Position numbers and translations under genes: made by a program | In this document: piece after piece, positions 1-10,310 of the stretch | Position numbering within the stretch: the stretch's first letter is position 1 | Layout of the letters: each line of letters starts with the position of its first letter | DNA from: Eonycteris spelaea | Lineage: Eukaryota; Chordata; Mammalia; Chiroptera; Pteropodidae | Direction of reading: 5' to 3' | Length of the DNA stretch: 64,000 nt | Assembly: GCA_003508835.1 (NCBI GenBank) | Contig: PUFA01000068.1 | Span: forward strand, 7,759,501 to 7,823,500 | The notes under the pieces: generated by a model | Seen by the model: only the letters and a program-made list of their open reading frames with translations | What the model was told of the DNA's origin: nothing | The model's database searches: none

Positions 1-24
1 ACAGCAACCTTTTGGGATGGAGAT

Positions 25-172
25 ATGTTTTATTTTGAGAAAACAGAGGTACAAAGCAGTTAAATAACTTGTCTCAAGCCACAATACAGATAGCAATTGA
101 GGAACTGGGATTCAAACTCAGGCAATCATAATCCTATATCCATAGTCTTAACCACTATGCTATAATACCTGC
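25..172 (-). mobile_element. MIR SINE fragment, antisense
   Basis: Read on the plus strand, this is the reverse complement of a MIR: a TTAAATAACTTGTC block (from about 60), then GGGATTCAAACTCA (107-120) from the tRNA-related B-box side, then ACCACTATGCTATA (151-164) from the tRNA-like 5' end. The order fits one colinear, strongly diverged copy. It is non-coding and inactive. Confidence 0.8.
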
Positions 173-239
173 ATAAAACAAGACTATGTACCTGAGACAA
201 GATCTGTTTAACATTACATAATGCCCAGAAAAGTACTTA

Positions 240-905
240 CTGTATTTTCAATGTAATTTGGCTTGAATTATTTTCTAATTTCCTACGTGATCATTTTCTT
301 TGACTCAGATTACTTAGAAGTGTGTTGTTTGATTTTTAAATATTTGAGTTTTTCCATATATCTTATTGCTATTTATTTCTAATTTTATTCAATTTTGATG
401 AGACGATGTGTGCTATATGACTTGAATCCTTGTAAATTCGCTGAGGCTTGTTTTAGGGCACAGCATGTTCTATCAGTGGGTGCCAGTGTTGTCAAATGTG
501 TTACATCTGTGTATGTTATAAGCTTCATAACTCAGTGTTACCATTTTTTCTTTAAACGGTTATGATTAAAAACTGTGTATTTTAGAAGAAATATAGTCCT
601 TAGTATTTACCTATATAGTTACCATTTCCAGTGTTCCTTATCCTTTTCTGAGTTTTTCATCTGTCTTAATTTCACTTCAGTCTTGAAGAAATCTCTTTCA
701 GCATTTCCCGTAACATAGACCTACTGGCAGCAAACCCATCAGTTTTCATTTATCCTTCATACTTTTTTTTAGCCCATTTTGAAAAGAATATATTTTTTTG
801 TTTCCTGGAAATAGTTTCCTAGTCTTTTTCTCAAAGTATTGTATCTCATTGTGATTCATACATTGTAGAAACTCTGGATTCTGATGATGTTCCTTTGAAT
901 TGTGT
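240..905 (-). mobile_element. LINE-1 (L1M-like) ORF2/upstream fragment, antisense
   Basis: The plus strand reads as antisense L1. Blocks around 310-480 (AGAAGTGTGTTGTTTGATTT, then CTTGAATCCTTGTAAATTC) match the recalled antisense of the ORF2 endonuclease region. Around 690-760 there is the segment that in old L1s precedes a Leu/Phe-rich antisense frame. No open ORF2 remains; the 60-residue minus frame at 746-928 is a chance remnant. Edges are approximate. Confidence 0.65.
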
Positions 906-1590
906 TTATTTATTTCTTTAACACACAATTAACTTGACTAAACTTAAACTTTGAATTTTTGCTTTCTTCTGATATGCCTGAAATCTCTATTTGCGGATTT
1001 TGCTTTAATTGGGAGCTGGGACCTACCTTGTACCTTCACAGTTAACAGGGCAGTCAGAAATTTGGGCAGAGTTGATGTGTACAATGTTGTCTTCTCCTTC
1101 TCTGGCTTTTTCCTTTCTTGATTTTCCTCCCTCATTTTTCCACTCCTGTCATCACAATAACCTTTCTCTTCAAGCCTTTAAAACTACATGTTTTCCAACT
1201 GAGTCTTACTTAACCTGGTCTGATGCAAACTGCAGCTTTCTTTACACAATAAAATATCAGTAAATTAAAAACAGCTCATTAATAAATACCTACCCTTTCA
1301 GTTGCTCTTCTGTGCCTTCAGGATCTTTTTTCTCCCAGAGTTTATAGTTGTTTTCTAATACTATTTATCTGATAGGAGCTACTTCTTGATTATCGCCAGT
1401 TGGAACTGCCCCTGCCAGTGATTTAATGTGTATATGTGTATAATTATCTCTAGAAACAATCTTCTTATGATTTGCATCTAGGGAACATTTTGAAGAATGA
1501 AAAATTTAAAACACGAAGAACAAGAGGAGTTTGAATGGCTAGTTCAGGGAATGTGTTTAATTAACACTGGAAGGGGAAAAGGGATGTGTG
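906..1590. other. Unassigned interval, no gene seen
   Basis: This stretch is AT-rich with a pyrimidine-rich patch (about 1090-1145). An 84-codon plus frame and a 63-codon minus frame overlap here, but neither shows a recognisable domain, a GC shift or a splice context. No repeat family was recognised. Confidence 0.5.
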
Positions 1591-1599
1591 TATGTGTGT

Positions 1600-2030
1600 G
1601 CCGTAGGTCACTAAAAGTGAGATGGGCAGAACTCTGTCTGAGGGATCTGAAGGCAGCAAGGACAACATGCTTATGAGCAGTATCTGAAACAACAGAGATT
1701 TCTGTGGTACAGAGTGGGCAGAGGGTAACATATGATAAGCAATTTGGAAAATAAAATTCATTACATAGGCAGGGTGTCAGATTGTGCAGTGAATTTAAAC
1801 TCATCCCAGGGAGTTGTACTTCTATTTAGCAAGTTCATTGGTAAGATAAAAACTGAGGAGTAACATTTTTTCATGAGCATTTTAGTAAATTCGCTTTGAC
1901 AGCTGTGCCGAACGAGAGAGACATAATGAGAGGAAGTCCAAAGGCAAAGAGAGAAGCTAGGAGTTTTCGTCTATGCCTCCTAAAAGGACAAAGCAATAAG
2001 GTCTAAGCATAGATGCTTGTAATGTTCTAT
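1600..2030 (-). mobile_element. Possible LINE-2 fragment, antisense
   Basis: The order of weakly matching blocks (GGGCAGAGGGTAACA, AACTGAGGAGTAACAT, CGCTTTGACAGCTGTG, GAGAGAAGCTAGGAG) follows the recalled antisense of the L2 3' part, whose typical antisense text is about a 'gagtgacatgat ... ggctgctgtgtgga' run. Divergence is high, so the family call is tentative. Confidence 0.4.
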
Positions 2031-2125
2031 GGAAGCCCAAAGAATAGAGACACTAATTATAACAGTAAGAGTCAGTAAATAATTTACAATAAAGAAAACA
2101 TTCAAACTAGAATTAACTTATGTGA

Positions 2126-2510
2126 TGTTATGAATTGAATAGTTTCTCTGAAATTCATAGATTGAATTCATAATCCTCAATATGACTATATTTGGAGACA
2201 GGACCTTTAAAGTTGTAAATAGTGTTAAATTAGGTCATTGAGAAGGGTACTGATCCAATAGCACCAGTGTCCTTACAATAAGAGGAAAAGACACCAGGAG
2301 TTTGCATGCAAAGAGAAAAAAATCCTGTGAGGATAGAGTGAGAAGGCAGCCGCCTATCTGCAAACCAAGAAGAGAAGCTAAGGAGAAATCAACCCTGCCG
2401 GCACCTTGTTCTTTAACTTCCAGCTCCCAGAACTGTAACAAAATAAATTTCTGTTGTTGAAGCCACACAGTCTGCAGTGTTTTATTATGGCAGCCCTAGC
2501 AGACTATACA
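2126..2510 (+). mobile_element. Solo LTR, ERVL-MaLR type (MST/MLT1-like)
   Basis: The element runs from TGTTATGAATTG to AGACTATACA, so it has TG...CA ends and is about 385 bp. It contains the MaLR landmarks ATTTGGAGACAGG, GTGTCCTTACAATAAGA, CTGCCGGCACCTTG, a polyadenylation signal AATAAA (2442-2447), and the terminal ATTATGGCAGCCC. The flanking pentamers TGTGA (2121-2125) and TGTGG (2511-2515) look like a 5-bp target-site duplication with one later change. No internal retroviral sequence is attached. Confidence 0.85.
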
Positions 2511-2533
2511 TGTGGGTAGTTCTTAATTTTTAG

Positions 2534-2569
2534 CCATCCATCCATCCATCCATCCATCCATCCATCCAT
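2534..2569. repeat. (CCAT)n microsatellite
   Basis: Nine nearly perfect CCAT units. It adjoins the antisense 3' end of an L2, whose own tetramer-like tail probably seeded the expansion. Confidence 0.95.
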
Positions 2570-2690
2570 TCATAAATTCTTCAATGCGTTCAACAATTCT
2601 TTATCGAGGATTAATTATTTGCCAACTGTACTATTTGCCAGGGTGCATAAATGAAGAAACATAGTGACTAACATACAAATACGCTTTTCT
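2565..2690 (-). mobile_element. LINE-2 3' end, antisense
   Basis: The blocks TTCAACAATTCTTTATCGAGG, ATTTGCCAGGGTGCAT and AATGAAGAAACATAG follow the reverse complement of the L2 3' terminus (the 'caacaaatatttattgag ... gccaggcactg ... gatgaac' order). It is a short and very diverged copy. Confidence 0.6.
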
Positions 2691-3315
2691 TACTCTCTCC
2701 CTCATCCTCCTTCCACCTCTCCTCTCTTCTCATCTCTCTTCTTCCTCCTCATACTGTCAGTGACAATAATAGTTACATCTATGCTATCCCTGCAGTGATG
2801 GTAATCATTAGCACTGGTCAGGAGTGCCATCAAAGTGGAGGGAACCCTATTTAATTACCCCCAACCTGCAATTCCCAGTAGATGTCTCAGTCTGTACATC
2901 TCTTACAGCTATTTGGAAAATGATCAAAGTTATCTGTTAAACTCACAGGAAGATAGCACAATACCACAGTGATATCATTGTGTTTCCCTTTTCAGAGGAA
3001 GGATACACTGAGAAGGTTTATGAGCTTTTGTAATCACAAGCCATTTTTGTCATGGTAACTGCAGGCAGTCTTAACCCAATGGTCACAGAAAAGATAATAA
3101 GCCAAGTGATAACATTTCTTTATCCCAATACCTAGCTATCATATCAGCTAGAGTATTTCCAGGGAGTATGTATCACTATCAGTGCTATTTAAATAAGCTG
3201 GACGGATAGTTTACTTTTTTTCACTTTCAATGATTTACCTTTATTGTATGTAGCTAGGGGATCTGATCACCCAGCAAGGAATTCTTTGATAAACAACATG
3301 TTTCAGGAAGGCAGC
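2691..3315. other. Unassigned interval with a polypyrimidine tract
   Basis: The first 60 bases (2691-2750) are an almost pure C/T tract built from CTCTTC/CCTC units. The rest is non-repetitive to my eye, with no ORF above 60 codons. Confidence 0.5.
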
Positions 3316-3317
3316 CT

Positions 3318-3512
3318 ATCCAATGTTCAGAGCATGGATTTTCTAATTAGGTAGATATGAGTTCAAATACCTACTTGTCTTACATGTGCAGTAGTGAGTT
3401 TACCCTTTTGAGCATTGGTTTTCTTATCTGTAAAATGAGGATTAATGACATACAGTTTGTAAAGCATAATGCATAGCACGAGGCAATGCCACTAGGTTCG
3501 TAGTATGTTCTG
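3318..3512 (+). mobile_element. MIR SINE, sense
   Basis: A colinear MIR: GAGCATGGATTTTCT at the tRNA-like end, GAGTTCAAATACC (B-box region), TTGGTTTTCTTATCTGTAAAATGAGG (in pieces from 3416), and GCATAGCACGAGGCAATGCC at the LINE-2-like tail. Confidence 0.8.
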
Positions 3513-3515
3513 TGG

Positions 3516-4180
3516 TTAAGTCTGCTGGAATTACAAAATTAGCTTAAGGGAACTTTCTCGTCAGCCAGATCAGCAAAAGACCCAGGGGGCTGAGGTTGGC
3601 TCCATTCAGCAGACACATGCCACGTTCATTTTAAAGGCACTAACCCTTGAAGGCACCTCAAACCTCATTCTCTCCCAGAGAATATGATATTCATGCTGCT
3701 ACATCAAAAGGTTGGGGCAGCTATTATGTATTAAAATATGTCATTTTAAATTGCTTTTTTCTTGCTAGCATTAGCAATATAGATATTGAAATTTCTTCAG
3801 AAAGTGCTTATCTCATCAAGACTAAAATTATAGTATATGAAATACTAATTACAGTATTATGAAGAAGTTTGAACTTTTCCGTGACATTCCGTCTATTAGG
3901 AGAATACTAATTTCCTCTTTTTCTTAAGGCGATAGAGCCCCAGTATAAGAAATGCGATCCGCCACCACTTCCTCTGCTCCCCAGTGCCATTTTCACAGAG
4001 TTACAGCACGAGAGCTCTAACTCTTAGACTTGGTCTAAGTCGCCTGTACCTTTTTATTTGCTTCCAAAGGGACACTGGAAATTGAAACCAAATATAACCC
4101 AAACTGAGTTCTAGTGCAGTGGGAAATACATTGAAAACAGAGCTCCAATCACTGTTCATATAGACCCACTATTTATAACT
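3516..4180. other. Unassigned interval
   Basis: No repeat or gene recognised. A 71-codon plus frame (3647-3862) has no domain signature. The part at 3900-4080 is richer in G+C and non-repetitive, and would be worth a conservation check, but nothing in it identifies a function. Confidence 0.4.
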
Positions 4181-4189
4181 TTAAAATCT

Positions 4190-4298
4190 ATTTTAAACTA
4201 AATGAGGTAATATTTTAAAAACACTTGTAACTTTGCCTGGCATATAGTAAATGCTCAATAAATATTAGCTGCTCTTGGTATTTTATCATTATTATTAC
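4190..4298 (+). mobile_element. MIR/L2-type 3' tail, sense
   Basis: TTTGCCTGGCATATAGTAAATGCTCAATAAATATTAGCTG (seen in pieces, 4231-4271) is the LINE-2-like 3' tail shared by MIR and L2. The preceding AAATGAGGTAATATTT favours MIR. Confidence 0.75.
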
Positions 4299-4334
4299 AA
4301 GTTTATGTAATACTCACAGTTACCTATGATCATT

Positions 4335-4870
4335 TACTCTCATTTGCCAATATAAATTACTTGTGTGAGTTCAGAGAACTAGCAAGCAGGAAAATAGAGC
4401 TTGAGCTAGAATCCTATGAACACAGTTTTTATTTAGCTGTTCATTTTTTTTTCTTTTACCAGCAAATATGGGTTTATTTGGAATCAGCAAAGAATTGAAA
4501 TTCAGGACAGATAAGCTATAGCAAAGTTTATAGGCAAGTCCAACAAACAAGGAAAGGCATGCCATTTTATGGAGAAAAAGGAGAAAGTTGAGAGGGGTTG
4601 TTTTGAACAAAAGTCTGTTGGAGAAAAGTGAGAGTTTAAGGTGATGATAGTTTCTCACTGGTTGAGTTCCCGTAGAAGATGCAATATGCATCTTGTCCTT
4701 TTGGGGCCTGTAACTCATGATTCTTTCTAGTTTAGGATTCTTCTGTTGGGGTCTGTAATTGACAGTTCTTCTGTAATTGACAGTGAGTAGCACTGTGTGA
4801 CAGTTCCCCCTTCTGGCTTCCTGACTCCTTATTAGTGAGGTTTCCCTTTATTAATTTTCACAGTCATTTC
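4335..4870 (-). mobile_element. Probable ERV solo LTR, antisense
   Basis: On the minus strand the segment reads like an LTR. There is a U3-like part with GAGAAACTATCATC, a downstream 'GGACTTGCCTATAAAC' stretch holding a TATA-like box, and a polyadenylation signal AATAAA (plus-strand TTTATT at about 4471-4476) followed by CCC. A 16-base segment CTGTAATTGACAGT.. is directly repeated near 4755-4783. No flanking retroviral genes are present. The 140-codon minus frame across it has no protein similarity that I recognise. Family and ends are not settled. Confidence 0.45.
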
Positions 4871-4879
4871 TAACAGATT

Positions 4880-5088
4880 TCCACGGTTTTATACTCAATT
4901 ATATACCAACAGCAGTTTATCAGAATCTGGGTTGTTCCACATACTTGCCAATTTGGAGTATTTTCTGTCTTTTTCATTTTAGACATTTAGGTGACTGTAT
5001 AGAAGTAGAGAATTGTGGTTTTAATTTGCAATTCCCTAATGATTAATGAATCTGAGCACCTTTTATATGCTTATTAGCTCAGTCCCAC
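4880..5088 (-). mobile_element. LINE-1 (L1M) ORF2 3' region, antisense
   Basis: Diagnostic antisense L1 text is present: TTGTTCCACATACTTGCCAA (4932-4951), TGTGGTTTTAATTTGC (5014-5029), and GAGCACCTTTTATATGCTTA (5053-5072). This corresponds to the 3' part of ORF2. It is broken and non-coding. Confidence 0.8.
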
Positions 5089-5154
5089 CTGGATCATTTC
5101 TATACAGTAGGTCTTTATTATACAGAGAGAATAATGTTGAAGAAACCAGGTTTT

Positions 5155-5280
5155 AACCATTCATTCATTTAACAAATATTAAATGCCTGCTATGCATCAG
5201 ATATTGTTCTAGTACTGGACACACAAAGATAAATTAGGCTCAGTGCCTTTCCCCATAAAGCTTCTGATACATGGGAAAAG
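5155..5280 (-). mobile_element. LINE-2 3' end, antisense
   Basis: CATTCATTTAACAAATATTA, TGCCTGCTATGCATCAG, GTTCTAGTACTGGACACA and CCCCATAAAGCTTCTGA reproduce, in order, the reverse complement of the L2 3' end. Confidence 0.75.
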
Positions 5281-5867
5281 GTGAAGCAGCAACCATCCAC
5301 TGTGCTGCTATCTGGTCAGAGCCCTATCAAGACCAGAGCAGAGCCACAACATCCCTGCTTTCCTGACTCCTAGAAAGGGTGAGAACCAAATGAGATAGGA
5401 GCCCTTTCTTCTCTCAGTGAGGTCATCTGATTTATCCGGACCCATTTCCTTGTCTGCAAAACAAGGGTATTGAAATTGTTGATACATATGGCCATCCTTA
5501 CATCAAAATTTCTATTTCAATAGAAATTTCCCAATGCTTTTTCAGAGTGGTTCTGAAAAGTTCCAGTAAAGGTATCTTGAAAATTAAAGGGTAAGAGAGC
5601 TGATTTACTTCCGCTTAAAGCAGTGTTTTCAATGTTTTCCACATCATCATGCACACTGATAATGATGACGCTTATATGAAAGAAACAGTTGAGTAAAGAT
5701 ATGGGCTTCACCTCCCTTGAGGACTGAAGCGATCACTATCTCAGCAGATCAGTAGCCCATTTGAAGCATAACACTGCGACCACTGGATCTCAATTAGAGA
5801 ACACTAAAGGATGATGGGAAAAAAACATAGTCATAAGAGTGAGATTTCTTTGAGCTCCTATAAGACA
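5281..5867. other. Unassigned interval with a small perfect inverted repeat
   Basis: An 11-bp perfect inverted repeat with a 2-base spacer lies at 5506-5529 (AAATTTCTATT / AATAGAAATTT). A possible MIR remnant lies at about 5400-5490 (TTTCCTTGTCTGCAAAACAAGGG in pieces). No gene was seen. Confidence 0.45.
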
Positions 5868-6055
5868 GAACTAGGAACAAAACCAGCATACAACTTGTCA
5901 ATTTAGGTAGGTTATTAACCTCTCCGGGGCTCAGTTTCATCATCTCTAAAAAGAAGGAGGTAATTTGTCTCACAAAGCCACTGTGAAGAGAGAGGTTGTA
6001 TGAATAAGCCTGGTACATAGTAAGGGCTCAGTAAATGTCGGTTTCCTTAATCATC
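5868..6055 (+). mobile_element. MIR SINE, sense
   Basis: It contains ATTAACCTCTCCGGGGCTCA, GTTTCATCATCTCTAAAAAG, and the LINE-2-like tail AAGCCTGGTACATAGTAAGG with GCTCAGTAAATGTCGG. The core and tail are well preserved for this family. Confidence 0.85.
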
Positions 6056-6772
6056 TTCTCTTTCAAATATATGCATGGACAACCATTTTCTTGTACTCCT
6101 TCCAAGCTGTTGCTTTATTTTGATTTATGGCATTATTATTTTGAGCATTTAATTTTCTTCTGATTTACCAAAAATACAAAATAAATAATCCAAAAGCAAG
6201 AAACTATTCTGGCATGTACCAGGGATGAGCGGCATCAGTTAGAAATTTCCGGGTTTTCATTCCACTAACCTTTACCAACTTCCTTCCCACTGCTCAGACA
6301 TTCCAATTGTGGAAGATTTATTTAAACTCAAAACTGCTCAATGGCCTATGAAGTCATTGCTTCTGTGCACATAATCTACAGCTTGGGTAGTGTGAACAGG
6401 CTGAAGAGAAACCCTTGTTTAATGACCAAGTTTTATAGCAATATATTTTTTTGCTTCTCAAATATAGAATATTTTTATTTTAATTCTTCTGAATTTATTT
6501 TTATTATCATAAAATTGCTACATGGACATGTGTACATGATTTAACAATTTAAACAGCACTGAGAGGACTGAAATGAAAAAAATTATACCTCACCTCATGT
6601 CTCCTCTAACCTTTGAACTCACACATCTTTAAACCACTTACCTGTCTGTTTTTAATGCTCTCAATCTCTAAATAAATTGTCTAATTAAATTGCTTATATT
6701 ACTATTTCTTGATTTATTCATTTTAGAAGTTTTTATTTATATTATAGTTAATGAGGTTTTGAGGTTTTGGTT
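6056..6772. other. Unassigned AT-rich interval
   Basis: This is AT-rich DNA with short T-rich runs and no clear repeat landmark. The short frames at 6341-6544 and 6690-6908 encode hydrophobic low-complexity peptides expected from T-rich DNA; the second runs straight through the microsatellite. Confidence 0.4.
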
Positions 6773-6774
6773 TT

Positions 6775-6800
6775 CATACATACATACATACATATATATA

Positions 6801-6848
<48 letters not shown>
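6775..6848. repeat. Self-complementary compound microsatellite (CATA)n(TA)n(TATG)n
   Basis: About five CATA units are followed by an AT run and then about ten TATG units. CATA and TATG are reverse complements, so the tract is itself a palindrome that can extrude as a hairpin. It ends five bases before the perfect foldback at 6853. Confidence 0.95.
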
Positions 6849-6849
<1 letters not shown>

Positions 6850-6852
6850 GAA

Positions 6853-6932
6853 AGACCCTTGGTTTTAAAAATGTGATTAAACTATTTCTGAAGAATGAAA
6901 TAGTTTAATCACATTTTTAAAACCAAGGGTCT
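6853..6932. repeat. Perfect 36-bp inverted repeat (foldback hairpin), 8-base loop
   Basis: The left arm (6853-6888, starting AGACCCTTGG) and the right arm (6897-6932, ending CCAAGGGTCT) are exact reverse complements over 36 bases. They are separated only by TGAAGAAT. No mismatch or indel is present. The stem carries no transposon terminal signature that I know, and it differs from the MADE1/mariner hairpin. It most likely arose by a local template switch; a hairpin-RNA source is a less likely alternative. Confidence 0.97.
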
Positions 6933-7418
6933 GATAAAAATATAATTAGTACAATGAGTAAATGTTGTTCACTGCCATTTCAAATTATATATTATGATTC
7001 ATTTCTGATATATTTTAATAAGTTACCACTGTTATTTATACTTTATTTATCACCAATTATTCACAAATATTTCAACAGGTTTTCCAATTACTAAATTTAT
7101 TTTTTAAAAAATCAAGTGACGTGTGAATTTCTTCTACATGGAAGCCTCTGTTTCAGAGCCTTCCGTTTTTCTGCTCAAGTATAAATGACTATATTCAGCC
7201 ATCCTAAGCCTTCCTGCACCCTGCTCCTGAGGGAGATATCCTATTTCCTGAATCATATACATTTTTTCTGTTTAATATTTTGTATTTCTCAAATTACTAG
7301 AGGATGCTTATAGCTATTAAATTATTTCCTAATAGGAAATCTATTTAATTCTATTCTTTTATGAGATTGAAAATGCATCGAAGGGTAAACCACCAAGTTA
7401 AAAATTGTGTTTCTTTAT
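6933..7418. other. Unassigned AT-rich interval
   Basis: No gene or repeat recognised with confidence. It may be the edge of the antisense LINE remnant that follows, but the match is too weak to state. Confidence 0.4.
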
Positions 7419-7419
7419 C

Positions 7420-8230
7420 AGTTTAAAAACATTGTTCGGTGAATTTTAGAGCTCATTATTGCTGTTGAAAAGTCTGATTCCATGCTGATTCCAGATCACG
7501 GGGAGGTGACTCACTGTTTGTGCTCCATGAATGTTTCTTAGGATCTTGTCTTCATTCCTAGTGACCTTGATGTGGGTGTTTCTTCACTTACGGAGATGGG
7601 CACTCTGGCTCACAGTCTGGAGACTTGAGTTCTTTGCTTATGTGACAGCTTATTTAATTTCCTTTCTAACTGATTTCTCTTGACTGACAAAGGGGGGAAA
7701 AAAGTAAGGAAATTGATTTTTTAAAAAATATAACAACAAGAAGAACACTCAGATTTGAAGATTAGAGGGTCTTAGAAGGATTTTTTTTTTTCCTTACACT
7801 TGTATAGGAAAGAATAGTCCAGTTTTAAGTGAACTGATTTACAGGTGGGATTGGTTTGTTGTTTAATCAGTGGAAGTCTCAATCAGTCAAACTGAGCAGG
7901 AAATGAAACTTGCTAGTTTCAGGGAAACAAACTCTTAATCTCAGTTAAATACCTATTTTTTAGATGTTTGATTTCTTATTTCCTATGCTAACTTTCTAAG
8001 TTTACTTTTTAGTTCAACTTCTTCGAGGATTTTTTGAAAATTTTCTTTCATCTATTTTTTAATTAAACAATCATAATTTTAATTTTCTAGAACTTTTTCT
8101 TTTTCTCCAGTTATACTTGAAAAAAATCACATCTTGTACTTGTTACAAGAATTCATTATCATCTTTTCTCTTACTTGGAATTTTTTTCAGCTTCTGTTTC
8201 TTTGGGGTTCCATTTAGTCTCTCTTCCCCT
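7420..8230 (-). mobile_element. Possible HAL1/L1M fragment, antisense
   Basis: The order of weak matches (TTGCTGTTGAAAAGTCTGA at 7459, AGGATCTTGTCTTCATTCC at 7540, GATGGGCACTCTGGCTCAC at 7594, TCTGGAGACTTGAGTTCTTT at 7616) parallels the recalled antisense of HAL1/L1M 5' sequence. Divergence is large, and the 8.0-8.2 kb part is only T-rich. Confidence 0.45.
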
Positions 8231-8237
8231 CTCTCTT

Positions 8238-8279
8238 GTTCTCTCTCTCTCTCTCTCTCTCCCCTCTCCCCCCCCCCCC
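8238..8279. repeat. (CT)n and poly-C tract
   Basis: About twelve CT units lead into CCCCTCT and then a run of more than ten C. It is a homopyrimidine tract able to form triplex DNA, and is the cause of the Ser/Leu-rich frames read across it. Confidence 0.9.
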
Positions 8280-9388
8280 GTCTCTGTCTTTATCTCTATT
8301 TCTATCTCTAACACAGTTTCAATCTATCTCCCCATATTAAAGGTAATCCTTCAGTAGACACTCATTAACATTTAAGTATGAGACACTACAAAGTAGATTG
8401 AAGATTCTCTGGGTGGAGGGAAGAGAAATAGGGAAGAATTGGCTTTGATTCCTTGGCTTCACTTCAGGGATTTGAGATGGCAAATAGCCCTCCCACCACC
8501 AACACTTCCATATGTTATTATATGTATGTTTTATTCCTGGGTTTTCTCCTCTATTTTTTTTCTAGAGAGGAATCCTTTAGCATCTAGTTTTGAAGAGATA
8601 CACCTTGTTTCTTGCGTTTAGGAGCAGGGAATGAAAAGTAACTTGGGTGTCTAGAGTTCAAAATGCAAACTCTTGCTTCATCGTCTTATATTTTTGGGCC
8701 CGCATCTCACTCACATCCTCTCCTATGCCTGGTGTGCAGGAGTCCAGAGCCTCCAAGGTTTCTTTTCTTAGAGTGTAAATCTCTGGTCTCCTGGATGTAG
8801 AGGGATGGAAGGAGAAGGAAGAGGGAGAGGAGATAACTCCTGGTCACAGGAGTACAGAAGATAGAAGGAGATATGAAGGATAACAGCTCTGCACATCATT
8901 TTTACATGTCCCTTATTCCCATTACTCTCTTTATTGACATCCTCCTGGGTGCTGTAAGCTTACAAGTTTTTCTTGGGATCCTAGGGCATCTGCTGTATTC
9001 TCCTTGGTATGTCACCCTCCAGGTTTAGAGGTTATTATGATCTCTGCTCATTATGCTATTTTTACTCCCCCATCTACTTCCAAATTTAAAAAAAAAAATG
9101 TAGAAACCCCTTCTCTGTTCTTGTCTTTTCTTTAGTCTCTTTGTAATCTTGTTTTTAAACTACTAAAAAATATTATTTTAAGTTAGTTTTAATAGACTTT
9201 TGGGAGAGAAAGAAAATAAGTGTGTATAGTTATTCCATTCTGTTATAAGTGAATTCAAATATGAATTTCTTATCTATTTTTGCCTTTTCATTCTTTAAGA
9301 TACATTTAATAGTCACTGAATGATGACCATAATAATAAAAATATAAGGACAACATTAATAATGTTCATTCTTGAAGTAATGTAGTATT
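8280..9388. other. Unassigned interval
   Basis: No confident repeat or gene. A purine-rich patch at 8800-8835 (GGAAGGAGAAGGAAGAGGG) is the only obvious compositional feature. The antisense LINE remnant may continue into the first few hundred bases. Confidence 0.4.
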
Positions 9389-9389
9389 T

Positions 9390-9575
9390 TACAATTTTAA
9401 AAGTTTTGAACACTTACTTATTCATGTAGAATAGATATTTTTTAATGCCCATATCATGCAAGATAATAGAGGTTACTAGAGTTTAAATAATATATCTATG
9501 ATCACATGTTTAGCTGTCAAAGGGCCTAAAAATGTAACCTCAAATTCCTGACCCTTACCCTGGTACTCTTTTTAG
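9390..9575 (-). mobile_element. MIR SINE, antisense
   Basis: The reverse-complement order is recognisable: AATAGAGGTTACTAGAGTTT, ATCACATGTTTAGCTGTCAA, GACCCTTACCCTGGTACTC. The A+T drift is high. Confidence 0.6.
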
Positions 9576-9594
9576 GACATTATAAAAGTATTTT

Positions 9595-10310
9595 GCTAAC
9601 CATTTTTGTGAGGTGTAAGTATGAACAAGGTCTAATTTTATCCCTCAAAGAGCTCTCAATCTAAGAAGAAGAAAGTTAGATGATATGTTAACTTTAATAT
9701 AAAAAGGAATGGAAGTGGTGAATGGTTAAAGAAGTATAAATAGTAGTTGACAGAGGGTTATGGGCATAGGGAACATGGCACAGGGAATGCAGACAGCAAT
9801 AAGGTAATGGCTATTTCTAGAGCCAGAGGGAAGATAGAGTATTCAGGGTGATTGTTTCATGAACTATATAAATGTCTAACCAATGTACTATATACTTGAA
9901 TCTACTTTTTAAAAAGGAATATAATAGTATTTCAATATTAATAGGCTGTGCTTCTAAGATAGATAAAACGCTTAGAGAATGAAAGAGAAGGAAGTCTGGT
10001 TCTAATTAGAAAGATCCAAGAAAGTGGGCATTTGAGCTCTCACCATAAAGGAAGGAAGGGTACACTATAGATAGACAGATAGAGGAAGGGCTTTCCTAAG
10101 TGGTAGAAAAGAATCAGGAAATACATGATAGGGGAGCAGTCCTCAACATATTAGTGGAACAGATGAGCCGGTTGTCCATTGCAGGATGAATGGAAAAGGT
10201 GGGTTGGAAAGGGAATTTAGAGCAGCGTCTTGCTAAGAAATTCAGAATTGGTTACTTTCAAAAAAAGGGAATAAATGGAGTGACATGAAAATATGAATTT
10301 TTTTTTTCTA
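9595..10310 (-). mobile_element. LINE-2, antisense (long, diverged)
   Basis: The blocks CCTCAAAGAGCTCTCAATCT (9642), GGGCATTTGAGCTCTCACC (10027), GGCTTTCCTAAGTGG (10090) and AATGGAGTGACATGAAAA (10274) appear in the order of the L2 reverse complement. The stretch between about 9860 and 9990 is not matched, so there may be two fragments. Confidence 0.5.

Noticed and set aside
101..165. tRNA gene or pseudogene
   Set aside because: The B-box-like GATTCAAACTC and similar text elsewhere belong to MIR SINEs, which derive from tRNA; no cloverleaf or terminator can be drawn.
4371..4793. 140-codon minus-strand frame
   Set aside because: It lies within a probable LTR, has no domain I recognise and does not resemble a retroviral protein; LTRs rarely encode proteins.
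6853..6932. MADE1/mariner-derived hairpin
   Set aside because: Size and shape fit, but the arm sequence lacks the TTAGGTTGGTGCAAAAG-type ends of MADE1.
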